DNA of 64,000 nucleotides. Origin: Phymatolithon calcareum (Eukaryota; Rhodophyta; Florideophyceae; Hapalidiales). The translations under genes were made by a program, and so were the position numbers. The stretch covers positions 558,001 to 622,000 of the forward strand of contig OZ345371.1 of the NCBI GenBank assembly GCA_977006965.1, given 5' to 3'. Positions 54,114 through 64,000 of this stretch are shown here, piece by piece (the first letter of the stretch is position 1; each line of letters begins with the position of its first letter). The notes beneath the pieces are model-generated. The model saw only the letters and a list, made by a program, of their open reading frames with translations. It was not told the DNA's origin and did not search any database.

Positions 54114-56897
54114 TGCCTATGTGCCGAACGTCCTCAATTGAGGACCGATTCAAAAGCTGAAAAAAGTTAGTAAATCGAACGCAGAACGGATCATTTGCGC
54201 CATTATTGGAAAGCCAGACTTGTATAGTGGGTGCGGAGTACCGCAACTACTATCATAAAATCTCTTCGTTCGGCGCTAGGAACGAAAATATAGTAGTCAC
54301 CTAGAAGTACCAGACCTGCCGTGGCACGAGAAAAAGTCCGGCCCCGCGTGGTCATTACATCCGTACACACGAAGGAAAAATCGGTGACCGGTCTCGCAGA
54401 GTGCTCCAGACAATATGGAGCCTTTTCCAACTGAAAAAGTGTAAGTGGTACGGTTCAGGAGGTACTCGAGGAAAACTCAATTGTCGCGCGAGCATATCAC
54501 TTCGCGTAAAATGTGTCATAGTTTGGCATTTGCCGAAGAAGACTAACTTTAAGAGAGTCAACCTGTTCAACGTCAACATAGGGGACACTGACGATGGCAT
54601 TGCAGAATCTCATCCTCGCTCGTCTTCATCACGAAACGCCAGTTTATTGTCCGCAGTCGCAATTAGAAGCTCTTCAGAAGCACAAAAAAGCTTCTATAAA
54701 ACCTTAAGCAGCTCTAGAGCCCTCTTCTGGGCTCTTTCTCCTATGTCTTGAAGGCCTCTTGGGACCAAACATCGAAAAACGAACTTGATGTCGTCTCACC
54801 TGACCGCCAGCCGAATACTGTCCCTTACGGAGAGACATGGTACAGCTCTAGGACCGTATCGGGTTTGAGTTTCCTCTAAGTTCTGGAAACTTCGCACTCT
54901 AACCAGAGATTTGTTATCCGAAAATGACGGTAGTGGTCTTCATACGAAGTACGATTGCGTCATGAATATATTTCCCCACGTTCACCTGCGAAAATTTCCT
55001 GATTGGGCGTCCGCTAAGCTGAGAATAATTGGACAACAAGAGACTACAGTGACAGAGCTGATTGAGTTTTTCGGAATATTCGTCCTCATGGCAAGAGTTG
55101 AGCTCAGCGCCGGGAGCAATTTTGGAGGACAGCAAGGCCAAAGTAGTATCTCACTGTAGCGCCCGCTGTTATGTCGCTGTCCCAAGGCGGTCTCTTTTTC
55201 CTCTCGCGACTGTACGCCGCACAACTGTGATCTCGATAGTCATGCTGCTCGTAGTAGGTGATCTGTTGGGCCATACTTGCACGTGTCTCTCGTGTGTCTA
55301 TGCGCTGCATCGCTGTCTTTTGCGTAGGTTGTAGTATATAAGCTAGTTAGTTCCTTCCTCTGAGTAAAGGAAGGTGGGGGAGTTCTGGATTTCGGCTCGA
55401 TTGCTTGGATCAAGCACGCGCAATGTTCGCCTGACAGTCCCTTCGACCACGCGGAGTCGGAGCTCTTCCCAACCTTCTTGGACGCAACCGTTTCGGCGCG
55501 CAAGCCGGTGCGTCGACAACCGCGTTCAAGTTTCCCTTTCCCTTTTTCGTGCGTCCGTGCGAAGGTCGACGGCCAAGCCATGGTCGCCGCCTAAAGACGG
55601 CGTCGTTTTCTCCTTCCTTTCTCTTTTTCCTTTCGTCATGTCGTAAGCGGCGCAGTGGACGTCCGTTCGACTAGTCTCCACACTTATTCTTCTCCGTTTC
55701 CTCGAAGGCCCGCGCTCGTGTTCGTCCGCACGATCGCTGGAGTTACCGTATGGCAATCTTGCCCGTTCTGTGTTGCAAGTTGCGCTTATCATCTGGACCT
55801 AAGTGCTCCTCACGTCGAGCTTCCGAGGCCCTGTTCGGCGTAGCCTTGCGCTCGTGTTCTACGTTCACGACCGCTTGCGTTCCCGCAAAGCCATGGAGTA
55901 CTACGATGGTGGACGCCTATTTTGTCCGCTGGTCTGGAGGTTTTGTTTGCTTGTCTTTCTTTCCTTCTCTTTTGTCTTGTCTCTCCCGCTCTTTTCGTCT
56001 CTCTCCTCTCTTGGGCTTTTCTCTCCCATGTGGCGTCGGGTTCTTTGGAGCCTGGCGCTACACTCACCGATCCTTCTACTTCAAAAACTGGTAAGCCGTT
56101 CGCCGAATACCTCCAGTGAATTTCATTCAGGGCGCAACCAAGTGAAACATGTAGCCTGCTCAGCACCGCTGGCCGCTTGGTCAAGATTCTGTCGATGCCA
56201 TAACTGAGCACAGAAAGCGCACTGTGCCTCCGTCGGACCTGATTTGCGTTCATGAGTCTATATCCCGTTGGCATAGGAACGGAGGTCATGAGCCGGAGAA
56301 CGGTTGAGAGATACAGCACTCAGCGAGTGGAAGAAGTGCGATAATGCTGCATCTTCAACAAGTGCGACTATAGTTCATAGCGGTCATCAAACTCTTCTGG
56401 CAATTTGCGTGATTGTTAGATGAATTTGATTTTCTGGTGCCCATCCAGAGGGTCAGAAGAACATGACGCTGCGAAGGTATTATCAAGTGCTGTTCGAGCA
56501 ACTCATCGATAACACATTTACCACGCGCATTACTCGTCGACTTTTAGTCGCTAAAGAACGTACATTTGCATTCGGGAGCGGTGTTAGAACCCTCTTAACT
56601 CCCAAGGAAAAGAAAAGGAGGACTGAGGATATCATGGTGTCTACTTGTGCTGTTCAAAACAACTGCATAGTTGGGAAATTCAAGACGACGACCCTCTTGT
56701 GCTCATATTCTAATTGGCGTTAAAGTGCCACACTACATATTTGTGGCGCTTCTACTGGCAGGAACTATTTCGCTAATCACGTTGAAGACATCCATGAGCT
56801 TGACGCTTTGGACGAACCTGATAGTGAGTAGCTTTCGTTTCCAAAAATTAAATGATTTTCAGTCCTCAATTGAGGAAAAAATCCCGGCACATAGGCA
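54114..56897 (+). mobile_element. piggyBac element 2 with CTAG target duplication
   Basis: Ends are TGCCTATGTGCCG at the left and its inverse at the right, each bordered by CTAG (54110-54113 and 56898-56901). Length is 2784 bp, or about 1.87 kb without the nested LTR-B, so it is internally deleted relative to element 1. The subterminal palindrome GTCCTCAATTGAGGAC lies at 54130-54145, and TCCTCAATTGAGGA at 56863-56876. It sits in the 5' LTR of the minus copia. The sister LTR (near 41978) has a single CTGG at the matching site. The transposase is a relic: N-terminal part 54240-54740, DDE start at 54911-55150 (SGLHTKYDCVMNIF, TVTELIEFFGIFVLMARVEL), the first catalytic Asp changed to His (ICVHESISRW, about 56240), and C-terminus RRYYQVLFEQLIDNTF ... 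LTPKEKKRRTED. Confidence 0.88.
55155..56062 (+). mobile_element. Solo LTR, family B, in piggyBac 2
   Basis: 908 bp, TGTAGCGCCCGCTG ... CCTGGCGCTACA, with a perfect CTCAC duplication (55150-55154 and 56063-56067). The transposase relic reads up to SSISL before it and resumes with DPSTSKTGKPFAEY after it. It is the longest and best-bounded family B copy. Confidence 0.92.
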
Positions 56898-57431
56898 CTA
56901 GACAAGGAAGAATGCCGCGAATTGTGCTTCAAGCTGACATGCTTCCAACAGTTCCTATTTTAAAAATCTTGTACTTCGAGAGCTTGCTTATCGACACAGT
57001 ATCAACTACAAGTTTCAATTTTCTACTCTTGGCCGAACGGTATCCTGGAAATTATCATGAGGGAAGTGGGTGCCCCGTGTAGGACCCTACTCTCAGAGAC
57101 GGAACTAGCACCCTAAGACTGGACTAAGGCTCGGGGAATCTTTGCGAATGTCTTCGATTAATCTCCTCTCTCTCGACTCGGAAAGAGTCTACAAGGGACT
57201 TTACGCACCCCTCTGGAAATTTTCACTGGTTTGAAACCGGTACGAGCACAACTGTCACATACGGCTGATGGAGATGCATGGGAAACTTTCAGTGCGAGAG
57301 AAAGAGCTCGGATAATTCAAATAATCAATATCAAGAAGATCCAAGGCTCGCTGGAATCCTTGCAAAAAGGCGTTCAAGAACCTGTCTCGAAAAATCGATC
57401 CAGGCAGATCGCTCTGCACAGCAAGAATACT

Positions 57432-57654
57432 TCGGCGACGCTGAGTTTCCTACGAACAGGACAAGTGGACTCTAAGCTTTTCCCTCCACCTTCTCTGGAG
57501 GAGGGTTTTTGCAGCTAGGGCTGCGACGATAGCAACGAGCTTTTGCGGGCTTTAACGGAGCTACCAAGGTAGTAGCATCTGAAACGCATCTCCCTTACAG
57601 TCTTATGAGTGTTTCTGAGGGCGTTTAATAAATTCAAAATTCAAAAAAAAAAAA
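57432..57654 (+). mobile_element. 223-bp poly(A) retroposon
   Basis: It ends in AATAAA (57627) and a run of A, and is flanked by a perfect 12-bp duplication AGCAAGAATACT (57420-57431 and 57655-57666). It contains a stem (CCTCCACCTTCTCTGGAGG) and no coding sequence, and splits the chromodomain gypsy relic. The 3' end of a truncated LINE or a SINE is likely. Confidence 0.85.
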
Positions 57655-58182
57655 AGCAAGAATACTAACATATCATCACTAATTTTAACGGTGGGTATCT
57701 AAGTACTTCTTCGCAAAGCTCAGGACAAAGGCCCGAAACTTGCACTTCGTTCGTTCAGTCCAAATATATTGTCTGACGTGGTTGACGATATGGTTTACGA
57801 TGTTACAGTGGAGCGTGTGCACGCGGCAAGGCTGATTGTCGACAGGGCCGATCTGGACGGGAAACCTGCTTAAGAAGATATGATCAAGCATGTGGAACTT
57901 CGCAAAGCCAAGTACGAAACAATCGACAAGCTTCTCGACATTGGCGAGACTTCTGATGGTCTACATATACAACTTAGATGGGCTTGCCTTCCCGATACGT
58001 GGAGTGAACGTGGAATAAAGTTACACAGCTCTATGAATATATACCCGCTAAGCTTCTAGGCTTTCTTCAGAACACGAAGAAAAAGAATTTTCTAGGGAAG
58101 TCATGGAATTATTTTGGGCATGGCCAAGTAATGGTGCAGCATCAAGTTGCTTTTCCATGGGAATCAGTGATCGGTTCAATTC

Positions 58183-58300
58183 ATTCATTTTTCCTTTTCC
58201 TCTAGTGAGGCTAGTAGAAATTTGAGGTCCTAAGTTTCTTCCATTCTATCCTGTCGTTAGCGAGTTTGACTGCGGCTTTCACGACTATTTGAGGTATTAT
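58183..58300 (-). pseudogene. 3' end of a LINE (family 2), second copy
   Basis: The minus strand reads AAVKLANDRIEWKKLRTSNF, then a stop, a short UTR and an ATGAATGAA tail. It matches 13311-13440. Its upstream (58300-58480) is possibly part of the same element but too decayed to read. Confidence 0.55.
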
Positions 58301-59539
58301 TAACATGTCGGCGGTGGGATTCCTGGCTTCGTCAGCTATTGGCCTCTCCGTTGTATTGCTTACCGAGTGCCTTCCCTGCCTCCTGCACCGCGGTTCAATA
58401 CATACGGCTACTTGGCAATATCTACCCTATACCGGATATACTCACATATCGGGATGCTAAAAGGCATATGCGTTCTGGTATGAACGGTTCACCGGCTCCT
58501 TTCTCAAGTGTCTAATTTGAGCATTTACCAAATCAAGCTACATGGCTCCAACACGTTGAGACAGAGGAACCTATAATAGTCGGACATGTGCCTCTGAAGC
58601 CAACATGAGCGCGGCCATTCAGCGTGCTCGAAAAACCAAACCATCGAACATTATCCGATCAACCACGGCCGGTACTCGACAAAATCAATCTGCTTCCAGC
58701 TGCTTCCCTGGAACGGGCCATAAATCTCTTGTCAAAAGCTGTACCAGAGCATGACTCCAAGAAGATTCAGATCGGATCTAACCCACAATAATGTAAAACT
58801 GTACCTCTCCACCGCATCGAACGAAACCGTGGTCAGCACAAAATCAAGCAGTACCGAATTCTGGAATCCGCCACAAAAGTTGCAAAAGGCATAAAACGCC
58901 CTATCCCGCTTCACAAGACAGCACTGCTGCTGAACGTGTGCGCAAGTCTTGGAGATATAGGACTCTGACCATAAATAGTTATATCGATCGATCCCGCCCA
59001 TGAGCACCCTGTAGCTTAATTAACGCACAGGATAAACTGTTTACATATAAAAGATTTTATAGAAGATATCCAGACAGGTCTATCTAAAGGGGAGCTCTCA
59101 TTCCAAGAAATTTCCTACACATGAAGAGCACTTGAAGATATCCGTTCTATTTTTCAAGTGACCGAGGCCACGGTCGAAACATGAAGCCATCCGGTCCACT
59201 TACCGGCGAGTAAGCGTGACTCAGTATAGTGCCTACTTATTCCCAGTCGAGACCCAAGTATGGGCCATATATAGGTTTTGTTACTCGACCAGATCGTGTC
59301 GCACCCCCGACCATACGAACGTTCAACACTGAAAGACCCTGCACGTAGACCTATTGCCTTCGCAGTTTGCTCAAGCGTTTACGGGAGCGTTGGTACCTTT
59401 TGAATGACACCTGACAATTCTTCTGCTTCCATTTGTTGTTGAGGACATCGTTCAGGCGTCAGCTCCCACGATGATTACTTTCAAACAATGCCAACATCAA
59501 ATCTTCATTTCAAATCATTCATTTTACTTCCCTTTCTGT
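58301..59539. other. No gene recognised
   Basis: No long frames (longest 91 codons, minus 58732-59007, no motif). Nothing repeated within the window apart from the LINE ends at either side. Confidence 0.4.
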
Positions 59540-61605
59540 TAGAGGCATCCCTCTTCTTTCTTTCGTCAATACAAGATGATTTATGCTACCAGTGACGTTG
59601 CTGAATGGGATATTTGATGATTTTATTTTTGAGAGCTCCCAAAGCCTCACCTTGGAGTAACGGAGCAGCTCTTGCATAATCTCTACGCTATAGTCATCTG
59701 GCTGCTCAAAACGTTCTTGATTCGTAATTCTCTCCCAACAAGAGCTCCTGTGAGTCTCTTGCACTCAAACTCAATTTCTGTACTCATCTTCGATGACGCT
59801 AGAGTACGTTGTAAGGCGACTAGTTCGACCACTGCGGTAATCCCACAGTAAGCACCCAACACTGATTTCCTCCAAAGGGGTGCTCGGTTGAATGTGAACC
59901 TTAGGCACCTTAAACGTGTTGTTCTTTCTCCTATGTAAAGGATCCCTGGTAGCTTGCCTTCAACAGGAATCTTCATTGATCTGCCTTCTTCTTCCTTTTC
60001 CCATACCTTAATTGTTTCTTCTCTCCTCCTCTTCTTCGTGACAGATCCCTCCTGGGCTTTCTGAAGGGCTTGTCGCAAGTCTTCATACATCTTGAGATAT
60101 TCAATATCCTTCATTGCTTCCTTTACGTTCTCATCTCTTCCAACGTACTCTTCCGTTTCTTCAAGGCGCTTTTTGTGCCTTACCAGGCTTAATGCAAACC
60201 TTTCTGCTTGATGACGTCTCCTCATCTTTGATGGTCCCAGTCGGCACAGAACTCGCATTCGGTCCCGGCGGTGTTCGGCATACATTCCGAAAACATTCTT
60301 GTAGAACAAGCCCTCTGCCGACTCGATTGCCGACAGCAATCGATTTGTCATTGGAGTAACGAGTAACGCATACTCCCATTTCGGGATAATTAGCGACTTA
60401 AAGATCCTGATGCATGTCTCCGGTTTGAATCCTCGAACATTCACTCCAAGCTCCCGAAGCTTATGTATGCATCCTGCAGCATTTCGAACTCTTGCTATGG
60501 CCGTGTCATCCGTAACACCCAAGATACGAGAGTCTCCAGGCTTGATATAGTTCTCGTCCCGCCAAGTAAAACGTGTGCTTCTGAAGTCCTTTGTACTTAA
60601 GAACTTCGCTTTTTCCTGGTTTTGTGTTCCATTTCATGCCATTTTCGCTTGCCCAACTGGTGGCTATATCAAGAAGTTTCTGCATTCCTCGTCCTGTCTT
60701 CGCATGAAGCTGAACATCATCTGCGAACAATTGCACAGGGCTTTCTGAGACGTTCCTGTATGTCTTGGAGACGGCTTCTGCGAATGTGTCCATGAATATA
60801 TTGTATAGGCATGGACTAAGCGGGGAACCTTGAGGTACTCCTCGGTCGATGATACACCACGTTTCTGTCTCGTCTCCAGCTGATGTGACCCACGATGGTT
60901 TTAACAGGTACACAACCATCCTTGCTATCTCTTCAGGAAGTTTCTCCATCAGCCTCTTCATGAGGATATCCCTGGGCACACTATCGTATGCCGCGGATAG
61001 GTCAAGAACTGCCATGAACGGATGGCCCTTTTTCATTGAACTTTTTGCCCGGAGCATAGCGAGATATGTGCTTCTGTCTTTCCGAAAACCCAGCTGAACC
61101 TTATTGAAGTGATAGTTCTCGCGTATGTATGCATCTAGAGCTGAGTCGATGATTTTCCTGGCTTGACTTAAAAGAGATATGGGCCTGTAGTTTGCTGCTA
61201 CATGAGCTGGGCCTTTCTTGTATAAGGGAATCAGAGTTGCTTGGCGCCATGCCCGAGGAAGACATTTGAGTCTCCCGCATGTTTCCCATAATGCTAGCAT
61301 TATTTCGAGCCCCGCTTCTTTGTTCGCGTGCAACATTTCGACCGCAATTCCGTCTGGACCTACCGCCTTCCCCTTCGGTGATCTGTTGAATGCTCTTGCG
61401 ATGTGCCGCTTCATTTCCCTATTGAGTGCAAACGTACGCAACGGCAGATTCCAGTCTTCTTCCGCCTTACACACACTTGAGATGTATGCTGAGAATTTGC
61501 TTGGGTGCACAGGAGCCCCCAGAGCTTTGTTTGTTCCTTTCCTCCGGGCTTTTGATTTCATGATCTTGCTTGTGGTGTTCGCCGCCTCGCTCGGCCGTGA
61601 CGTTG
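59540..61605 (-). pseudogene. LINE (family 1) copy 3: reverse transcriptase
   Basis: This is the best LINE copy. 60506-61561 encodes 351 residues of RT: GKAVGPDGIAVEMLHANKEA, RQATLIPLYKKG, NYRPISLLSQARKIIDSALD, QLGFRKDRST, FMAVLDLSAAYDSVPRDIL (motif A), RGVPQGSPLSPCLYNIFMDT and VQLFADDVQLHAK (motif C, FADD). 59683-60522 continues in another frame: TDDTAIARVRNAAGCIHKL, RIFKSLIIPKWEYA, VLCRLGPSKMRRRHQAERF, to a C-terminus at SSQMTIA. The frame break is a 20-base deletion at about 60523, seen by comparison with copy 2 (lost VSMNNKG). The element is 5' truncated at about 61605, just before KSKARRKG, so no endonuclease is attached. The A/T-rich 3' flank has ATGAATGATTTG. Confidence 0.85.
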
Positions 61606-61790
61606 CTGAAGACAGGGCATGGATATCCTACAATCGCATAGGTCCGATGTCTTCGCTGCTGGCTCGCTCTCGCGGAAAACATTATGATCAGAATCACGAA
61701 CTGCGCCTCTATACTACAATGATGGCTCTTAAAAATGAGAATTGTAGTAGAAATCTTTGTACTAACCTATCCGTCAGAGCTCTAATTGTT

Positions 61791-62118
61791 GATAGGGCCC
61801 AAGGGTTTTAATAGAATGAACCCTCTTGTGGCCACAGATGACCCTTTAAAGACCTACATTACACTGATTAAAAGCGACAGTTCTGGAACAATATTCATCT
61901 TTGTTCACGGTCATAAGGTCCGATAGGACAGCTTAATCTAGGGCAGGTCTTTATAGCGTTGGCTTTCGCCGTACATTTCTTTCATTTGATAGCCCTCAAG
62001 GGTTTTAACTGTATAAACCTTCTGTGGACAAGGTTGACACTTTAAAGACCTTACCTACATTAAGCTGTCCTATCAGACGTCATCCTGAACAAAGATGAAT
62101 ATTTTTGTTCCCAACTGT
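61791..62118. repeat. Mixed direct and inverted repeat structure
   Basis: A 72-75 bp block (CAAGGGTTTTAA ... CTTTAAAGACC ... TACATTA) occurs twice in the same orientation (61791-61862 and 61988-62062). A second block of about 77 bp (CAATATTCATCTTTGTTCA ... GATAGGACAGCTTAAT) occurs as an inverted pair (61879-61955 and 62041-62118). No coding sequence. Confidence 0.75.
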
Positions 62119-62124
62119 AGTTTA

Positions 62125-64000
62125 AAACCGATTAATCTGCACCCCTAGTTGAACTTAAAAGTGAACGTCGATAAGCGGTGGAGCTCTTATTGGTCGAGCA
62201 GAATTTGTAAAGAAACAAGGATGTCGCGCATCTGCCAAATAGACCCAAGCGGCCAATGGATTAAGCCGATTAACTGTACACCGGCACTGTATCCCGAGTG
62301 CAAGTCGAGCTCACGTTATTGTTATTTTCTAGAAAAGTAATATGGAGTAGCAGTGCAGAGGAAATATGAAGATTTCTACTACGGAATGTCCGAGGAAATG
62401 TGCATTGTAATCAAGTTACTGATATGAAAAAAATCCTAAGAACTGACACGCCCAAGTGATAATAATCGCTCCCATTGCGCGTTTGCTCCAGCAAATGCAA
62501 CGACATTTCGGTTACGTGGGCACAAAATGAAGTCGAAACTCAAGGCTCTCTAAACTGGAAGTGCGCTGCTGTGTCAAACTTTGCGGCACTTTTTATATAA
62601 CGAAACTCAAAATATGCAGCCGATGATGCCGACACCTCCTGCGTAAAAACAATACTCTCCTGCCGAGTATTCCCACGCTCTCCTCTGTTTTCTCACAGGG
62701 CGAAAAACTGAAACACTGGTTTACTCAGGCACCACACAATCTCGCGAGCATGTTTTCGTGAGGTATCCTATTTGAGACTCGAGTGACCTCTGTGACCTGT
62801 TGCGTTCTAATGAATGTCAATGGCCGTCCCGTCCCGCTCGCCCGTGTCTCTGAAGTGCTGGGCGAAGAACTGCAGAGGCCGCATACCCCGAGAAATATCC
62901 CGATGTGAGATACCGAATTGCTTGCTCATGTCAGGACGTGCTCTCAAGTCTGCTTTTTGGGATTACTGAACTGGAAAATGAGCACATGTCTCAGAACAAG
63001 GTAAAGTAACTACACTGATTGCCGACTTTGTAGAGTGACAACAATGCATAGAAGTTTTTATGATCCGATAGTTTTCTGTCTGTCGCTCTCATGCGGGCTG
63101 CTTTCCCGTGTCTTTCAGGCCCATGAATTGTCCTCACCTGCTTTCCAAATAGGAAATACAAATAAGATGCACTGTTACTGTCTCGTGCGGTGACATTCGA
63201 TGAAAAGGGAATTCTTGTCGGCAAGCTGCTGGAGCGATTTACAAGTGTAAGGGTGAAGGTTCAGCTCATGAATACCCTACGAGGATACGGCGCAGAAAAA
63301 TACATACGTATATTTAAAAAAGCTAATATCAGGCCAGTGTATGAATGCTCTACAGACATAGCGTCAGGCAGAATCCGTGTATTGAAATCAGAAGAGAAAA
63401 TCCAAAACGACAGCGCAACTAGATAGCTTGGAAAATGGACTGCTCGGAACTGGAGAAGAGTTATGAAATTCTGTCAAAATGAAGCATGGGAATTCCGTGG
63501 ACAGCACCTGCTCTTAAAACTAAGACGAAGATTGCGAAAAGCAGAGCATCGAACAGGATAACAGACCTTAAAGATCAATTCGAAATCCACGTCACATTTT
63601 TGGGTTAGCCATTAAGGCCTTTATACCACTGAACGTCTGGCAACCAGCCCGAACTGTGTTCTATGCCGACAGCATTGAAAGTAGGGCAATCTCAAGAGTG
63701 TAATTGCACTCGAAAAAACTTGGAGCATGTATAGCAAACTCGATTTTCATCGATAAACGAATCATCGAGCCTTTACATGTAGCGCGTTTCGGCGGTGTTT
63801 CGAACAAACACATGTCTCGCATACAATAATAGTTTGAACCGGTTATACTGTTGCGTTCTCAAAAACTCCAAAAATATTCTTCAGTTTTCCACTCAAAGAA
63901 CAGGTCACGCACTCTCGAGCTACATGACACGACCAACATAAACGGCATCTTTAACGTTCCAGGGCTGCTCGGCATGCAGCAAACTTGGAAATATGTATGC
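62125..64000. other. No gene recognised
   Basis: A plus frame of 78 codons at 63190-63426 (MTFDEKGILVGKLLERFTSV) reads smoothly but has no recognised family and no stop-free extension; it may be an exon or chance. No repeats with ends were found. Confidence 0.35.

Larger units (their letters stand above)
41669..56950 (-). mobile_element. Ty1/copia element with split 5' LTR
   Basis: The 3' LTR is 41669-42032 (364 bp). The 5' LTR is 46917-47129 plus 54012-54113 plus 56902-56950, which also sums to 364 bp once the plus-strand copia, piggyBac 2 and one copy of each duplication are removed. Both LTRs start TGTTG and end CCAACA. The minus strand of 42033-42046 ends in AAGGGGGAG (PPT). The flanks carry GTTCCCAT (41661-41668) and GTTCCTAT (56951-56958). 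Its own length without nested inserts is about 5.2 kb, normal for copia. Confidence 0.9.
46917..56950 (-). repeat. 5' LTR of the minus copia, in three pieces
   Basis: The pieces are 46917-47129, 54012-54113 and 56902-56950, colinear with 41669-42032 at roughly 95 percent identity by eye. The breaks are filled by the plus-strand copia (47130-54006) and piggyBac 2 (54114-56897). Confidence 0.9.
41450..58170 (+). pseudogene. Chromodomain gypsy integrase relic split by copia
   Basis: The left part, 41450-41668, encodes integrase core sequence (CVHCITGKDFDFIYMSGEG, NWLTTCDLWNAEIAEDVVSR, then IIDQGS). The minus-strand copia sits here. The right part, from 56951, resumes GSYFKNLVLRELAYRHSINY, then PCRTLLSETELAP-DW, SPLSRLGKSLQGTLRTPLE and FTGLKPVRA. 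A 223-bp retroposon (57432-57654) follows, and then VYDVTVERVHAARLIVDRAD and a chromodomain-like end (YETIDKLLDIGETSDGLHIQ, LRWACLPDTWS) to about 58170. The integrase Asp in DQGS is kept; the catalytic Glu region reads TVSWK. Chromoviral integrases use such domains to target chromatin. Stops and frame changes make it dead. Confidence 0.72.

Noticed and set aside
55803-56319. Overlapping long frames in both directions
   Set aside because: They lie wholly inside LTR-B and result from its pyrimidine-rich composition.
1-64000. CRISPR array, bacterial operons, Shine-Dalgarno sites
   Set aside because: No regularly spaced repeats were seen; the content is eukaryotic throughout.

Overview
This is eukaryotic nuclear DNA made almost entirely of transposable elements in various states of decay. 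The kinds of element are Ty3/gypsy, Ty1/copia, non-LTR (LINE) retrotransposons, piggyBac, pogo/Tigger-like transposons, solo LTRs and foldback elements. Only one convincing host-type gene is visible: a three-finger C2H2 protein at 17119-17667 with two short GT-AG introns. There are no operons, rRNA genes or CRISPR arrays. Compact introns, chromodomain gypsy elements and a copia element resembling GalEa-type aquatic copia suggest an alga or another protist, perhaps a red alga. That placement is an inference.

Layout. 0.7-1.5 kb: internally deleted pogo/Tigger element. 1.7-4.2 kb: solo LTR of family B, a gag-like relic and a solo LTR of family A. 5.2-8.0 kb: decayed gypsy and unknown transposase-like sequence. 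8.47-12.97 kb: nearly complete gypsy element (two LTRs, PBS, PPT, perfect target duplication) without an integrase core, inserted into another pseudogene. 13-25 kb: sparse sequence with the zinc-finger gene, a LINE end, a 46-bp retroposon, a long palindrome and a chimera of LTR-B and LTR-A. 26-31 kb: a three-level nest (pogo-like transposase, split by piggyBac, split by LTR-A). 31-32 kb: a foldback element and a MITE-like element. 34.6-41.3 kb: LINE and copia relics. 41.4-58.2 kb: a large nest. A chromodomain gypsy relic is split by a minus-strand copia. That copia carries LTR-A in its pol gene, and its 5' LTR is split by a plus-strand copia (itself carrying LTR-A) and by a second piggyBac (itself carrying LTR-B). 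58.2-64 kb: LINE relics and repeats.

The most unusual item is inside the plus-strand copia (47130-54006, perfect ACATA target duplication). Between the truncated pol and the 3' LTR lies an antisense gene (52147-53343). Its product begins with a histone H3-like tail (21 of 26 residues identical) and continues into a domain with a plausible Cys-His-Asp protease triad and a basic C-terminus. One in-frame TAG separates the two parts. Second, both piggyBac elements are flanked by CTAG instead of the family's usual TTAA; intact paralogous or host reading frames support this. Third, the copia gag start codon lies inside the tRNA primer-binding site.

LTR-A and LTR-B are names used only here. All family assignments come from reading motifs by eye; no database search was run.
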